This document shows, piece by piece, positions 1 to 12,889 of a stretch of 64,000 nucleotides of DNA. The stretch comes from Atopsyche davidsoni (lineage: Eukaryota > Arthropoda > Insecta > Trichoptera > Hydrobiosidae). The stretch spans positions 11,446,001 through 11,510,000 of the forward strand of contig JAILWY010000009.1 in assembly GCA_022113835.1 (NCBI GenBank). The letters run 5' to 3'. Under the pieces are notes generated by a model. It had not been told where the DNA came from and ran no database searches. It saw only the letters and a program-made list of their open reading frames with translations. Position 1 is the first letter of the stretch, and each line of letters starts with the position of its first letter. The translations under genes were made by a program, and so were the position numbers.

Positions 1-837
1 TTCCGATCAGATTGTAATTTTGAATTGAAATCAACACAAAGATAAAAATGTAACCATATATTTTATGAAGTACACACAATAATTTCATAATAAAATAAAT
101 ATGAGTATAAGTAGAAGACCAGACATAAAAATCTGTTATTTTTTACAATTTCTCTTTTAACCAAAGGCAAATACAAACAAATAAACCCATGAGGGTTGTG
201 CTTCCCCCAGAGTAGAGGAAGGGTCGGTAACAAAGGAAATATCGTTATGTTAATTTATATCGACACAGAAAGGAAATACATTTATCTTAATAGACACATC
301 GGTCCAAGGAAGTTTATAAACATAAAAAATTCAAAAGCTTGCGAATTGAGATTGGTAGAATTTTTAATTGGCTTTGAAGTTTTAACACATGACTTCAAAA
401 ACTTTTTCAGAAAATTTTGCAATGGTGTAAATGTTTTATTTTTGTTTTTATCACACGAAATAAATTATATTAAATCTTTAACGTATATGGTATTATGGAA
501 ATAATATTGATGAAGAAATAGTAAAAAAATTAATGAACTTTTACTCCGAAATAACGGAATAAATTTTTTGTCTTGTCATACTTTACAAAAAGTGTTATTT
601 AATTAAATATTCTTAATAAACTCTTCATTACAAAAATGCAGAAATTATAATATAAGACATTTAAAAGATTTTTTAAATTTATTTATCGTATTATGAAATA
701 AATATATTTTAATACTATGTTAATTTTCGAATAGATAATAGGCGAAGAGTATCCAGCGTAATAGAGAGATCGTAAAAATCATACAAAGAATGTGATTTCA
801 AGCGATTACTCCATGAAGGAGAGTGCAATTCATTGCG

Positions 838-1215
838 TATAAGAAGCGGTCATACATTTGGTCCATGCAGTTAGCCGTGAGCTGGTCGGACATTACAAAG
901 AAGCAAAACGACTCTTCTAAAAACGTAATCTCCCATTTACGACTTGGATCGCGCGGGGTATGTAGAACGCAGAGGAATTAATTTCGCGAATGCGTCGGAC
1001 TTTATACACTATAACTTACAATACCCGAGAGCCAATGAAAGGGCCCGCAATAAAGCGTCTGTACGTCGGTCACATTACAACAATAAATTCGTCGGATTTA
1101 AACAGTTTGTGCTGGGGGATCCCCGACCAGACGAAGTAACTCTTGCAGGGTAAATAATCTCTACGTATTGTCTGGGCACGCCGATATATAAGGCGGGGTC
1201 TTTACGAGCCCCACT
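838..1215 (+). promoter_or_regulatory. GC-elevated block ending in TATA/initiator-like core promoter
   Basis: This block is clearly richer in GC and more complex than its AT-rich surroundings. At its right end TATATAAG (1185-1192) is followed by a GC-rich spacer, and CCACTTT (1211-1217) fits the YYANWYY initiator with its A at 1213, 28 bp from the first T of the TATA box. That spacing suits an RNA polymerase II core promoter on the + strand. The block has a 69-codon open frame (944-1153) that shows no recognisable protein character. No gene model downstream is visible within several kb, so it could equally be an enhancer or conserved element. TATA-like strings are common in this AT-rich DNA, so the promoter reading is tentative. 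Confidence 0.3.
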
Positions 1216-1220
1216 TTAGG

Positions 1221-1348
1221 AAATCAATGTAGAAAAAATATATTAAATTAAATATTGCAGATTTTTAGGTTGGTCTAGTGGTAAAAGTATCTTTGGAAAT
1301 TAAAAAATCAATACGGAAAAAATGTAATAAATTAAATATTGCAAATTT
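1221..1348 (+). repeat. Imperfect direct duplication, period 84, with tRNA A-box-like insert
   Basis: Two copies of a 44-bp stretch lie at 1221-1264 and 1305-1348. Both start AAATCAAT and share TAAATTAAATATTGCA near the end. Between them, 1268-1290 reads like the 5' half of a tRNA gene, with TGGTCTAGTGGTA matching the A-box pattern. No matching B box follows in the same orientation. This may be a degraded tRNA-derived SINE head or a coincidental A box inside a tandem duplication. Confidence 0.45.
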
Positions 1349-1830
1349 GCTTGAACCCATGAAAAACAATTGTTGGATTTGTGAGCGATTTTTTTTATAG
1401 AATTTGAAATTCATTAGTGATCACTCTATTCAAAATAGTTAGAATTGGATAAATAGACACAATGAAAATTAGCAAACATTCTTAGCATAAAAAATTACTT
1501 TGATAATCTACTCGTAATTTTTATAAATTTTACAAATAAATAAAATATATATATATTTTTTTTTCATTTTTCACCGTTTCAATAATAGACAAGAAAATAC
1601 TCGTGACAAGTAGTGATATTTTTATTAATTTATAAAAATATCGTTTGAGTGAAAAACGTTTAGTCATCAAAGCAACCGGAGCAAGTGATTTTGATTGGAT
1701 TCATCTCCGAAATTTGCTTTGCAACAGCTGTAAAAGAAAGATTTTTTTAAATTTAAAATACTGTCAAGCGCTTATTTTTTAAATGATATACTATTTTTTA
1801 TCTGAAGTGTTGCATATAAATTCAGAAAAA

Positions 1831-1855
1831 AAAAAAAAAAAAAAAAGTGGTATAT
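1831..1855. repeat. Poly-A tract
   Basis: An uninterrupted run of just over 20 A residues. It could be the tail of an old retroposed copy, but no matching body was recognised immediately 5' of it, so it is listed only as a homopolymer. Confidence 0.7.
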
Positions 1856-1984
1856 TATTACACCTGCTTTGAAACGTCTCTAAAAGTCAACTCACATAAG
1901 TTTTTAATCTCATTATCTCTATCTTTCAATTACAATCAGAAAAATATAATTCGACCAAGAGCAGGACCGTAACCTTTTTTGTAA

Positions 1985-2110
1985 TTGTATCCCGGCCGTT
2001 GGGTTCGGCTATTGCCACGGCGAATCAGTCCGGATCTCCATAACAGGGGGACGTGTCCTCCTCCCTCAGCCCGGCCCGGCATTCGTATGCACGGCACACA
2101 CTCGGAAACA
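1985..2110. other. GC-rich unique block, candidate conserved noncoding element
   Basis: A sharply bounded GC-rich stretch with CCCGGCC and GGCCCGGC strings lies between A/T runs. It has no splice-flanked open frame and no repeat structure. It may be a regulatory element; cross-species conservation would decide. Confidence 0.3.
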
Positions 2111-2689
2111 ATTTTTAGCTTTTTCTTCCCTTTGTTTTCGGGATGACGTTGGTTATTCTTAAAGCGAGTTTATTGAAAATCTCTTTATGGCTGCATATTT
2201 TATACTGTATGAATCCGTTGACCTATTTTATCTTATCTTTCATAATAGTTCCGGATAGTGTGGAATAACATTTGGTTATATACTGAAGCATTGTTTTAAT
2301 GTATAATGACATTAGAGTACTTGTTTTTATTTATTATTATGTGTTCGTTTTGTTAGTCAAAACACCACTCACGTTTTTAAGTATTTACGTATATTAATGT
2401 GTTTTTAACGTATATTAATGATATATATATTTATTCAATGAAATTTTTTTAGTGAATGCAAAACATGCAAATGAAAAAATTGGGTGAGTCTATTATTTTG
2501 CATACTTTAACGCTACGAGGGAAATAAACATTTTTTTACAATTATTATGTAAATTTTCCTCTTTTTCGTCCAAAGATGGACGATGCTGAAAAAAAAACAT
2601 TTGCCGGATTAAAAAACATTGCTCAATATTAGAAACTCTAATGAAGTGAATTGACAATAAAAAACAATCAATCTGAACTGAGTCTTCAG

Positions 2690-2860
2690 CTTTTCTGGCC
2701 GATGCCTTAACAACTGAACTACGTTGACAGTGATTGATCCTGCACCGGATACACAGACCGTTTTTTTATGCTTCAAGTCAGGATCAGGAACTGAACTGGA
2801 GGGCGGGCGATTGTGTACTCGGTTTCTCACTGCTCTGCCAAGAAGTAATCCGTTTTTTTG
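2690..2860. other. GC-elevated unique block, candidate regulatory element
   Basis: A higher-complexity stretch within AT-rich sequence. A minus-strand open frame crosses it (2609-2917) but reads as random residues and extends into the A/T flanks, so no gene is called. It contains TGATTGATCC and GGGCGGGCGATTG, typical of transcription-factor-site-rich DNA but not diagnostic. Confidence 0.25.
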
Positions 2861-3719
2861 TAACAGAAAGGCTATGTAAACTGCTATAAAAATAAAAAAA
2901 TTTCGTGTTACTTTCAATAAATGAAATAATTTTTTAAAGTTATTAACTATTTCAATAAATTAGGAAACATGGACATTAATTAGATAAATATCTCAATATT
3001 ATATAAAAAAGTTAATAAAATAGTTGTTAGATGCATATATACAATGATTTGCCGAAAGTTGCATACTAGCATTCTAGCTGCATAAAATAGCATGCACATT
3101 ATAACATTTCGTAGTCTTTAGTATTATTAAACATTATACTATCTAAAAGGTTTATTATTTTTTTCTTAGTTTACTGAGTCGGGATGGGCTCTAGACTATT
3201 TAGATAAAAGCATTCATTATTTAATTAAGCTGATGCCAGAATTTGAGAGCTTTTGAAGCTCGAACCAGGCGTGTGACCTTTCCAGATCTGCAAACCTTAT
3301 CCAGAATTATTTATCTTCGTCAACATTAAACTCTCGTACACTTTGAACACTTTTGTGGCTTTGCTGTCCAAATTAATTTTCTTTATCAAATAAAACAAAA
3401 ATACAACTTTCTCAAGTTCACAGTTAAATTATTATTATTTTCCTATAATAAACGCAATAACATAAAAACAGATTTGACTAAAGAGATAAACATAATTTTC
3501 GACTGGACAAGCTGACGATGTGTGGGCAATAGATAAAACATTCTAGAGAGTATTAAATTTTATGATATGATAAGTATGTACGTACGTTTTATGCAGTAGA
3601 GATATGGAATTAAGAGTAGTTATCTTAAGAAATTAAAGGAATAATCACATTTGTAAAATGTTTCTTTATGCACAAAAGGTTTTTTAATCGAAGAATTTTG
3701 CAAATCCGGTAGAAAGTGC

Positions 3720-3925
3720 TAAGAGCCTGCCCCAGGGATGGTCCAGCCACCCCAACTATTTAGCATCTACATTGCTTACTCGCCGTGTGAACGTACTAAA
3801 GTGTCCCGACTTGCGACTCATTATGTTTATCTGAAATTTTAACGGCGTAGTTTTATTTTCCTCGCGATTAAGTCCGTGCCGAGTGGCCGGGCTGCGAGCG
3901 CGAGACACCCGAGTTTACGGACTTT
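3720..3925. other. GC-elevated unique block, candidate regulatory element
   Basis: Moderate to high GC with GGCCGGGCTGCGAGCGCGAG near its right end, inside sequence dominated by A/T runs. No open frame with splice sites is seen. Similar blocks recur through the window. Confidence 0.28.
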
Positions 3926-3929
3926 ACGG

Positions 3930-6520
3930 CGAATATTTCAATTAAATAAATTATAAAGATGTCGCCATAAATATTTTTTTTCTTGATGGTAATGACAGAT
4001 AGTAAATGATATAGCGTAAATTATCTTTCGGACCCTAATTCAATTAGTATTGACCTGAAAATCTTCATAGTTGCTGTGCGATTTAAGTGTTTTGCAAGAT
4101 AGATTTTTAAGCTTTACGAGACTTAAAAAAATCATATGTTTAAATTTTAAAATTATATTACTTTGTGTTTTATAATATTGAAATAAGGTCTCAATATCGT
4201 AAATTAAGTCACAGTTATTCATGGCTTATTTTTTTTTTTTATGAGACGCAGAAAATAATACGGAGAATTATTCTCACGGCAAAGCTTAAACTTTAATCAG
4301 TATATATAAATTCTAGACTAACTATTTAAATGACAAAGTTTTGAATAACTCTGTCAAAGTGTGCGAAAAATTGCTCAAGTAAGTGTCTGGTTATTATGAT
4401 AAAATATAAAAATGGCACTCAATTTGTCTTCAAGAATTATTCTTGATGTCCTATTGTTGCCAAAATTGGAGCTTGTTCTTTGTATTAAAAGCGTGTAAAG
4501 CATTTCGCAAGAATTATTATATAAGTCAAATTAATGAGTGAACAATTTAAACATAAAGATAATCCTCATTATGATGTTAGTACTTTTTAAATAATTCTAG
4601 ATTTTTATTAATATGATGAAATAAACATCTTTTATATTTATAAAGGATCGAATTTTTGAGGATGTAGTAATATACATTTTTTGTTATAGATTAAAGATAA
4701 TAGGTTATATTTTATTCCAAAAATGTTTTTGTTACATTGGTATTGGCATATATTTTATTCATGAGATTGTGAATTTTTTATTTGTTGTCTTAGAATTATG
4801 ATAAAACAAAAGAAAAATAAAAAAATATGAATTATTAAGTGAATTGCGTTTTGTTCAAAGCTTGTTTGTATAAAATTATGTAAATATTTGAAAACAATTC
4901 ATTATGTAAATGTTACAATCGAGAAAAACTTATACTACACATATAAAGAAACGATGAGTGTTAATGTGAAATAACAGCATAAAACGTGAAATAAATTTTG
5001 AAACTAAAAGCCGAAAAAATATCATTTCATTTTGATCAATAAGTCTGATTGAGTAAGTTTATCGGCATACTAAATTCAATAAAATTTACTGGATATTTTT
5101 TATGAAAATCGTATTTAAGACGAATTTTGTCTAGTTTAAATCATAATATTAAAAGAATCTCAAACAGAAAAATATATTGAAATGGCAAAGTAATTATTAG
5201 GTATTTCAAAATATTGAATTTGAAATGTTCAGTTTGAAAATTTATCTCAATTCGCAATCACGTATATATTGCATCAGCTTGTGTATCTAACAACAATAAA
5301 TAAAAACTTCGTTTGTATTCAGGAAGTATAAATTCACAAATCACATATTTGAATGTAAAATTACTTCCTTTGAAATACTCTTCCACATTGCGTAACGTCA
5401 GTACGGAAGAGTATTGCGAAACTTGAAAGCAAAAATTGAGAATTACTTAACAATGTTCAGTTTTTCACAAAAATACATTTCATGTGATATATTTGATACA
5501 AGTCATAATAAATTTTATGCGCTTCTTTTTTAAAAAATATACAATATTTTATATAATAATAAAATCAGGATAATCAAGATTATTTACTTTAATTAACTAT
5601 ACTATTTTAGGTTTATTTTGTTTGTGTATTTCTTCAAAGATTACATGCATAAAATTGAGAGACCTCTTGCACGAAATAGACATTTTTAGAATTTCATGTT
5701 CATCATAAAAGTTTCCCTTTACGCTATGTATAAATATCCTTTAAGCTTGTATATAAAATGTGTGCGTTGTATATGAAGTATTCTGAAGGTGAACATACTT
5801 ATTTTACGCTTGTCGGTTTTACTCAAAGTTATTCTGCAGAAGTGTGGATCATATAGTTCGTCGTCCTCGGATTTACAACACAAAACAGACTGGATTTCAG
5901 TCCCTACGAGAATTTATTCTCATCGTAACTTTTTTTGTTATTACTACGCGAGAAAATAGTAAAATATATCTGATTCTCTATGATCGAAGCTCTGTTAGTT
6001 ACATTGATCGAATATTACCTGAACATATTATACATTTAAACGTAAGCTTTGAATGACTGTCTTCTACCAAATACCAGCCATAGAATTTGATAAATAAAAT
6101 TATTTATTTCATAGCTCTAAATTATAGATTGTTTTATGGAAATATTAATTAATTAAATGTGTAATTGATTGAAACATTTTTATTACGACATAGTTCTGGT
6201 CTTGTAAATTGAATATTTGTTATTTTGATCAAATACGTGTCCATTTAAAACTTTAATCCAAGGATACATTTCAAACAATATTAATTAGATTAGCCAAAAG
6301 TTTTGGTTTTTGGTGACGCATAAGTATCGTATTTTTTCTATGTGCATAAATAAATATTTCATAAAAAAATTTGAGATATATTTGCCACAAAAATAAAAGA
6401 TTAGATTATAAATATTGCAGTATTTGAGTAAAACTTATTATCTCTCGTGATGAAAAGAGAAGCGTTCAATTGAGTTTTTACAGTTTCAAAAGAAAATACA
6501 AATCGTCTGATTGAGAGATT
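3930..6520. other. AT-rich noncoding stretch
   Basis: Uniform AT-rich sequence with many homopolymer runs. Small open frames occur (for example 4040-4222 on the minus strand and 5844-6056 on the plus strand), but their composition is that of the flanks. No RNA gene, long repeat or splice-flanked exon was recognised. Confidence 0.6.
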
Positions 6521-6524
6521 CTGA

Positions 6525-6725
6525 AACAGGTCGCGCTTTGCCATTCATACAAGTTTGTTTCAGGACGAGCTGAAAACTGCAGATGCGGCGCAAACTTTGT
6601 TATTCGCAGTCCGCATAGGTCTAGTTAGGGGCGCCCGGGCCTGATCCGCCCCGGGACAATGCCTGCCCGTGACGTCCGCACACCGTGCTCCCTTTAGCAA
6701 GTAGTGTTTTATAACTCTCCTGACA
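6525..6725. other. GC-rich block with CCCGGG palindromic strings
   Basis: A compact island with GGGGCGCCCGGGCC and GCCCCGGGAC strings, sharply higher in GC than either flank. A 61-codon minus-strand frame exists but has no gene-like features. It is a candidate conserved or regulatory element. Confidence 0.3.
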
Positions 6726-6867
6726 TAAAGTAAACCAAAAAGCACATAAGACGAGGAAAACCAAATTTGTACTAAAATATTATTATATTTTACAGAACTT
6801 TTAAAACACGCAGACGAGCATAATTATAGCGTACATTATGTAGACTCATCCTGAAAAAATGAAAGAT

Positions 6868-6901
6868 CTTATTATCTTATGTTATAACATAAGATAATAA
6901 G
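6868..6901. repeat. Perfect 34-bp palindrome
   Basis: Two 17-bp arms with no spacer: CTTATTATCTTATGTTA is followed at once by its exact reverse complement. The dyad stops abruptly on both sides. It lies 86 bp left of a pogo-like transposon end. It could extrude as a cruciform or be a solo terminal structure of a mobile element. Confidence 0.9.
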
Positions 6902-6986
6902 CAGTAGTGAAAATAAAAAAATGTTGCGGCAAAAATTTCTTGTGAATTTTTCTGATGAACAGATGCCCAGAAAATCATTATCATTA

Positions 6987-7110
6987 CAGTAATACCCCGC
7001 TTTACGCGACTCACTATAACGCAAATTTCAAATTTCGCGTTAAAATGCCTTACATTACGCGAATTTCTTATTTTAATAATGTGTATGAACACAATGTAGT
7101 CATTGATTTC
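6987..7110 (+). mobile_element. pogo/Tigger-like terminal fragment (Tc1/mariner superfamily)
   Basis: Directly after a TA dinucleotide the sequence begins CAGTAATACCCCGCTTTACG and continues with repeated ACGCGA/AACGCAA/CGCGTTAA strings. This is the style of pogo/Tigger terminal inverted repeats, which start CAGT and insert at TA. The matching right end (reading AGCGGGGTATTACTG then TA) was not seen in the window, so this looks like one end or a decayed nonautonomous copy. No transposase frame is present. Confidence 0.45.
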
Positions 7111-7624
7111 TCTTAACATTTAAAAACAGTGTTGTGGGCGTATTTTACAAGAACGCAAAAGAAACGCTACCCAAAAGACAATAGATATATTTTTCAGTAA
7201 AAATAACATGTAATACTGCATAAAGTGTTCTTAGAATTAATGCGATTGATTCAAATGATTCGTATTTTTTTGTAAAAAAATTTTTTTTTTGTGATCGAAG
7301 CTTTATTATACATCCTAAGTGTGTATTTATCAATATATTTATGATTAAAAGTTTTAAAGTATAAACGCATATTACCATTATGGTATATTTTTAGAAAAAT
7401 CTATTGGGACGTTTTTATGGATAAACTGTTATAAAGATGGAATAGTACATTTTGTAGTGCCGCATTCCAAGGATGAAACTTAATTAAAATACCAAACAAG
7501 AACATTTTCTCATACAAGAAAACGAAGACAATTAATTGAATTAATTTGAATGTCCGCAAAGATGAGCTCAACACGAGTGGCACGAGGTTTTACAGAGAGA
7601 CAAATAAAAGAAATTACGAGGGTA

Positions 7625-7915
7625 TTGAATGAGGGGCACTTGGCCGAGCTGGTTGCCGAATCGCGCTTTTACTGCGCATATTAATTGCGGCGGCGGGGCT
7701 GCACCGAGCCGGCGCATCTCAATGCATTTGATTGTGACCCGATAGGCGCCATTAACTCGGGGCCGTGATGAATTGGCAGGATTTAAAGCGCTTTTTGCGG
7801 GTGTTGATGGCTGTTTGGTCGGACGCCGGCCATTTTTAAAAGGGCTTTTGGGAGTTTTGGCGGTACACGAATCGCTTCTGCGCGGAATGCTGGTCATTGT
7901 TGGATGTACATTCAA
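7625..7915. other. GC-elevated block, candidate conserved noncoding element
   Basis: One of the strongest islands. It is rich in GGCGGCGGGG, GCCGGCGC and homeodomain-like or E-box-like strings, and bounded by A/T runs. Open frames run through it on both strands (7568-7915 minus, 7773-7988 plus). Overlapping open frames on both strands are expected from stop-poor GC-rich DNA and do not support a gene. Confidence 0.35.
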
Positions 7916-8264
7916 CCTTCATTGCGCAATAAATGCATGCAATTTGATACGTGATGGCTACTTTCTTTTTAGATTGAAAAATATTTAAAAAATGCTTACT
8001 CATATTTCTTTGATAATTATCAGTATCAATAAAAATGATGTATTTGCCTAATATTTTATTATGTAGTGTTAATTTTAAAAAAGCATAACTTTTGATTCAT
8101 GATTCATTTTTGAGTGTGTTGATTTTCAATGAAGTAAATGTAAATAAGTCTTTATTCAGTGGCTTACAAAGTTGTGAACCTCACTTTCATTTTGAACAGT
8201 CAAACAGAAATCAATTATATTTTCAGTTTAGGTGCCAATGTTGCTGATTGAAAAAAATTCAAAT

Positions 8265-8715
8265 CTATAAAAGCGGGCGGAGTGAAAATAAACAGCGATA
8301 TCTGCCATTATCAGACCGATAAATACAAATAACGACAAAAGTCTCTTCACCGTCGTAAAAACATTGCCACCCCGAACTCGTAAATATTAATTTATCAGCC
8401 ATTACCGACATAAACACTTTTAACGATTGCATAAAATACGAAAGCGGATTTGTTGCATTTACGAGGTGCTCCACACTCATTACCGGCGAGAATCTTTAAA
8501 AAATCTACAAAAACAAGATTCCATTATCGAAGTCATCACGGGGAAGCCGTTCTGGGGCGGAGTGCGAGTCGCGGAGCGCACTTTCTCATCGAATAACATA
8601 TTTAAAGAGAACCCGAACAATCAGCAGAGAGCGGCGAAATGCCGAGTCAGCGACTGGCAATCGCTCCGCTCTCTTTCGGGGCATCATGCACCGCCGGTGT
8701 TTACTCTTTAATGCC
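8265..8715. other. GC-elevated block with TATAAAAG at left edge
   Basis: A 450-bp higher-complexity block. TATAAAAGC at 8266-8274 begins it, but the best initiator match (TCAGACC, 8311-8317) is too far away (47 bp) for a normal core promoter. Open frames occur on both strands (8265-8480 minus, 8427-8711 plus) without protein-like character. It is a candidate regulatory element. Confidence 0.3.
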
Positions 8716-9739
8716 AAATAATAGAGAATGAAAATTTACTGGTATATTTAAGTAAACGGGGAACGGTGCTCTCTACTTAAATTCTCATATCGATTGAATT
8801 TAATATTTATGGAGCTACCCAGAGGCATGCACGTACAATGGGCGATGAATACAGTCGACTCGAAACCTTGCATTCTCGCCATGACTCCGTGAATGTTGAT
8901 AACGTGTTCGTAATTAAACGTTTAATAAAGGCTTCAATTTTATTTTTAGATTTAGTAATTATAAATTAAATCAAAGTCCTGTATTTTAATACGTCTGAGT
9001 TAATTTATTCACGCCACACAAACGAAATTATAAAAAACAAGTTTAATGAATTTTAAAATGAGTATTTGATGAACAATGAGATCAGCTGTAAAATTTTAAA
9101 TGTTAAGGCTTTTATAAGAATTAAAATATGTAACTAGAAGATTTTTTTAACGCTATTAAATTTAATTATTCATTGCACGTACATTCTCCTCATTTATGTT
9201 CACTCAGACAGCGACCGGGGATGCCATTCTTCACATCTATGAAATATTCCTGGACCGCTGTTGATTAGTGCAGTGCCCTTCGTTGGGAACTGTGAACATC
9301 AAACCAAGGCCCGGTTCTCACATTACTATACAATAGTTCCACGATATAATAATATAAATTATGCACATAATACGGAAATTAAATATTATATATTGGGAAG
9401 GAAGCACCTAACATGATAATTGAACAAGATTAAATTTTACTCTGAAGCCTTTACTAATCATTAAATGATATATCAGGTCATTTGATATGCTGTTGATTGA
9501 ATAAAAAAAAGATGAGAGCAATATATTATTGCTTTTTCAAACAAGTTAGTAACAGTCAACACTATCACACAATTTTCATGTCATATTCGACACAAGGATT
9601 AAGTTTGTAAGCCGCAATATCTACTACGTACAGATATGATTTCTACTTGTGTCATGTAAAAAACTTTTTTGATAAATTTATCCTACGTACATTGCATTTT
9701 ACGTTAAATAAAGTGCTCAAAAAAGAAACTGAATGTGAG

Positions 9740-9965
9740 GAGCAGTTTTACACTATCCGGGGGGCTCGGACGCGGAGTATCCGGCTACTAAGTATGCAGG
9801 TCGGTGCAGTGTAAAGTGCAGCACGTACAGTTTACCGTTCCGTGTAATCCAGAGCCTGTTATTCTATTCGTCGGCCAGCCCTATTTTATTACGACTCTAA
9901 AATGCTCAATCTGCAAGACTACACCGGGCTAATTACTTCCCGCTGCAGTTTATTATCATATCGTT
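9740..9965. other. GC-elevated block with Caudal/Hox-like sites
   Basis: An island containing TTTTATTACGAC and CTAATTACTT, which resemble Caudal/posterior-Hox and homeodomain sites, next to GGGGGGCTCGGACGCGGAG. There is no coding structure. The combination suggests an enhancer, but motif matching alone is weak evidence. Confidence 0.32.
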
Positions 9966-10424
9966 AACGTGAATTTACTCATATGTAAAATAAACTTGAC
10001 GTGAATCTGGCGATTGAGTTTATATTCAAAATATATTTACTCTATAAGGTACTCGAGAGAAACTTTTAATAGCACAAATATAAAAAAATATATTAACGTT
10101 TTAAAATATACATATGCAAACTGATTTCTTGAGATAATAGTACTCGTATAACTACAGAGGACAAATTTTATGATTGGAGAATTTAGTAATTTAGTGCGTG
10201 TGAATTATGATTTTTTTTGTGTCTAAAATTCGTTAAAAATAAATCAAAAGTTATGACTTAATAATCCATTTAAATTTTTTATTAAACATTTTACGATATT
10301 TTTATTTCAACTTTAAATTCGTTCAAAATAGTATGATATACAAATTATAATAAAAAATTCCCATAAAAATATTTTTCGTGGCAAATAAAACATGTTCGTA
10401 TGCCAAACGAATTTAAATTCAGTA

Positions 10425-10645
10425 TCCATCAAAATATTGGCCGGAGGTAATTGAATGAGGCGCTATGCATGCATCGCAGTGTGATTGAAAGAATGGGTAA
10501 TGCCGATAGATTTTACACCAAATAGCTTTCAGTTGAGCCCCATAAATGATAAGTGGGGCCGGCGCGTGTGATTGGGAACAATTCACATTATTGACGCGCG
10601 GTTTCCCGGCCCGGCCGGCTTTCAATTCCGAGTGCATTGTTTGTT
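10425..10645. other. GC-elevated block with short dyad and CCGGCC clusters
   Basis: The block holds GCCCCA and TGGGGC arms around an 11-nt loop containing ATAAATGATA, plus a CCCGGCCCGGCCGGC cluster. A 72-codon minus-strand frame crosses it without gene-like features. It is a candidate regulatory element. Confidence 0.32.
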
Positions 10646-10679
10646 ATAAACTCCGAATACTTCATGTAAATTACTAATG

Positions 10680-12880
10680 ACAGATGAAAATTTAAGGGCG
10701 AGTTTGATGGTTTACTGCGCAGCCTATACTACTTTAGATTTGAGTATAATTATGCCATGCATTTTGTTAAAGCTAGAAACGCCTGTAAACAGGCGATAAG
10801 CAGATATTGCTTACATTTTACTAAACAATTAATGAATGTACTCATATTAAGGTTTACGTATTTTTAAATTAATATCTGGTTTCCCGTTCGACTTTATGTA
10901 CCCCGTTAAAGATAATGTGATAGTCGTGATGTATTATTTACCAAGAGTTGTCAGACGAGCATTAATGTGTTTTGTCTGAGTTAAAAGCAGTGAATAATGA
11001 ATCACGGGCTTGATGGGGTAACTCATTTATGAGTTAAATAATCACCAGGTGAGACATTAACGAGGAACACCTGCTTCTAGTCTTAGGGATGATTTAGGAG
11101 CTTTGATATTAAGGACATTGAGTTTTTAATTGTCATGTTAGTTTGCGTGTTTAAAAAGATATTTTAAATAACTTTTTATATAAAACAAAGTATTCAAAAA
11201 ATATTTGGGGAGTCGATTTATATATGAAAAGGTGAGGTAAATTCTCATTTTTCTAAAATCCAGATTGAATTTAAGTCCATGCATTTTGGTTGCCGCGGCT
11301 TGGTGTACTTGTGCTTTTGATCACTAGAAAATAAAATAATCGTTAAATGCATGTGGGAACCAAATGCACTATGACTAAATAAAATTCAATTAAAAATGCT
11401 AGATTTCTACTTAAACGTTTACAAAAGTTAAATTCTCAATTTAGTCACACTGTAGTGTCTTTATATAAAAAAAAGATTTTGTAATGTTAAATTTTTCTTT
11501 TTATTGGTCATTTTTAAACATACGCTTTTTAAATTCTAACTGAAAAATAAATATAGTTTTCTGTTCATTGTTCATGGTTTCAAATTTATGTAAAAAAGTA
11601 TTAGCTAGTGGTTATAATCTTTGACAAAAAAATAATATTCTAAGCATCATGCGGCCTAGCGAATAGAATTGAAATTTTTTTTGAGGATTTTTGTAGTTGG
11701 ACTTTTATTTTTCACAGAGATAGAAATTAATTTAATAACGCAAAAAAATAAACCCCATCTAGTACAAGAGGTTGGGAAGTTAGCAGAGGATAACAAATGT
11801 CAAAATGTCAGAATAATCCCACCTAAAGCTCATTCCGGAGCCTCCATTTAATAATTCTTTCATTCCGACTGGCCAGCGCTTTTATATACAAATTTTAAAA
11901 TGTTTTGTTAACCATTTAATTTGATGTCTTTGTAATCTCAGCGTTTAACCTTTGTTCGTCGATGTGGTAAACTGAGTCCCCGAATGCGATTTTCTTTACG
12001 CTCTCGATTGTCACGCTTAATTAAAAATGAACAATAAACGTCACTGAATACACAGAGTAACTGTGAATTTATACGAAGCATTATCAAGCAGTGAGAAATT
12101 GTCGTTTGTTTATGAAAAAAAAAAACAGCATTTTAATTAAGATTTTAAATAACTTTAAAAAATATCAAATTTTTTTAAACAACTTCATAGTGAACTGGCA
12201 GCCTAATGAGGGGTCAAACAATTTAATGTTTCTTTCATTTTTATCAAGTTTTTCATACTTTCGCTCAAGTCAAAGCATTCTTTTGACAGCGTTAACGCAA
12301 AAAGTAAACCATTTTGCTCACTTAGAAAGAAAAAAAATCTTACCAATTTTAATTTGAAACACAAAAACAATATATATTTTTTTGCTTCAAATTTATAAAA
12401 AGCTGACGATAATGCGAATATGTTTTAGTAAAAAATATATAAATGATCACTACACTTTATTTTCAAAATGTATTATTTAATATAAACTGCTTTGACATGT
12501 TTTACTCCATTTTTATAAAAAAATATAAACATGGTAAGGAGGCTCTAAAAAGATTTTTTTTTATTAAAAGCATTCAAACATCAAGAGTTTTTTAAAGATT
12601 TTTTACAGGCACAATAGTAAAACCGCGAACATAATATATAATACAACAAGGAAGTTTATTTTAAGACTTCTTGGAATAATAGATACTTTTATATGCTTTA
12701 TTTCTACCTATTACTGTATACAATATTGTGTCCTCCCAATTTGCAGAAAATCTCAATATCAAACTCGAAATAAATTTTGCACAAAAATATCCACTATAAA
12801 AAAAAAGAGAATATTAAGGAGCATCACTAAAGACGCGGATGTCTTACTAACGGAAGTATCCACATCTTGTTCGTAAACAA
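10680..12880. other. AT-rich noncoding stretch with a small hairpin
   Basis: Mainly A/T-run sequence. The one clear structure is a hairpin at 11029-11046 with 8-bp arms TAACTCAT/ATGAGTTA and a 2-nt loop. Open frames at 11669-11851 and 12091-12357 are lysine- and phenylalanine-rich and follow the base composition, so they are not called. Confidence 0.55.
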
Positions 12881-12889
12881 CGAAACAGC

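Noticed and set aside
8266..8317. TATAAAAG with a TCAGACC initiator as a promoter
   Set aside because: The TATA-to-initiator distance (47 bp) is outside the normal range.
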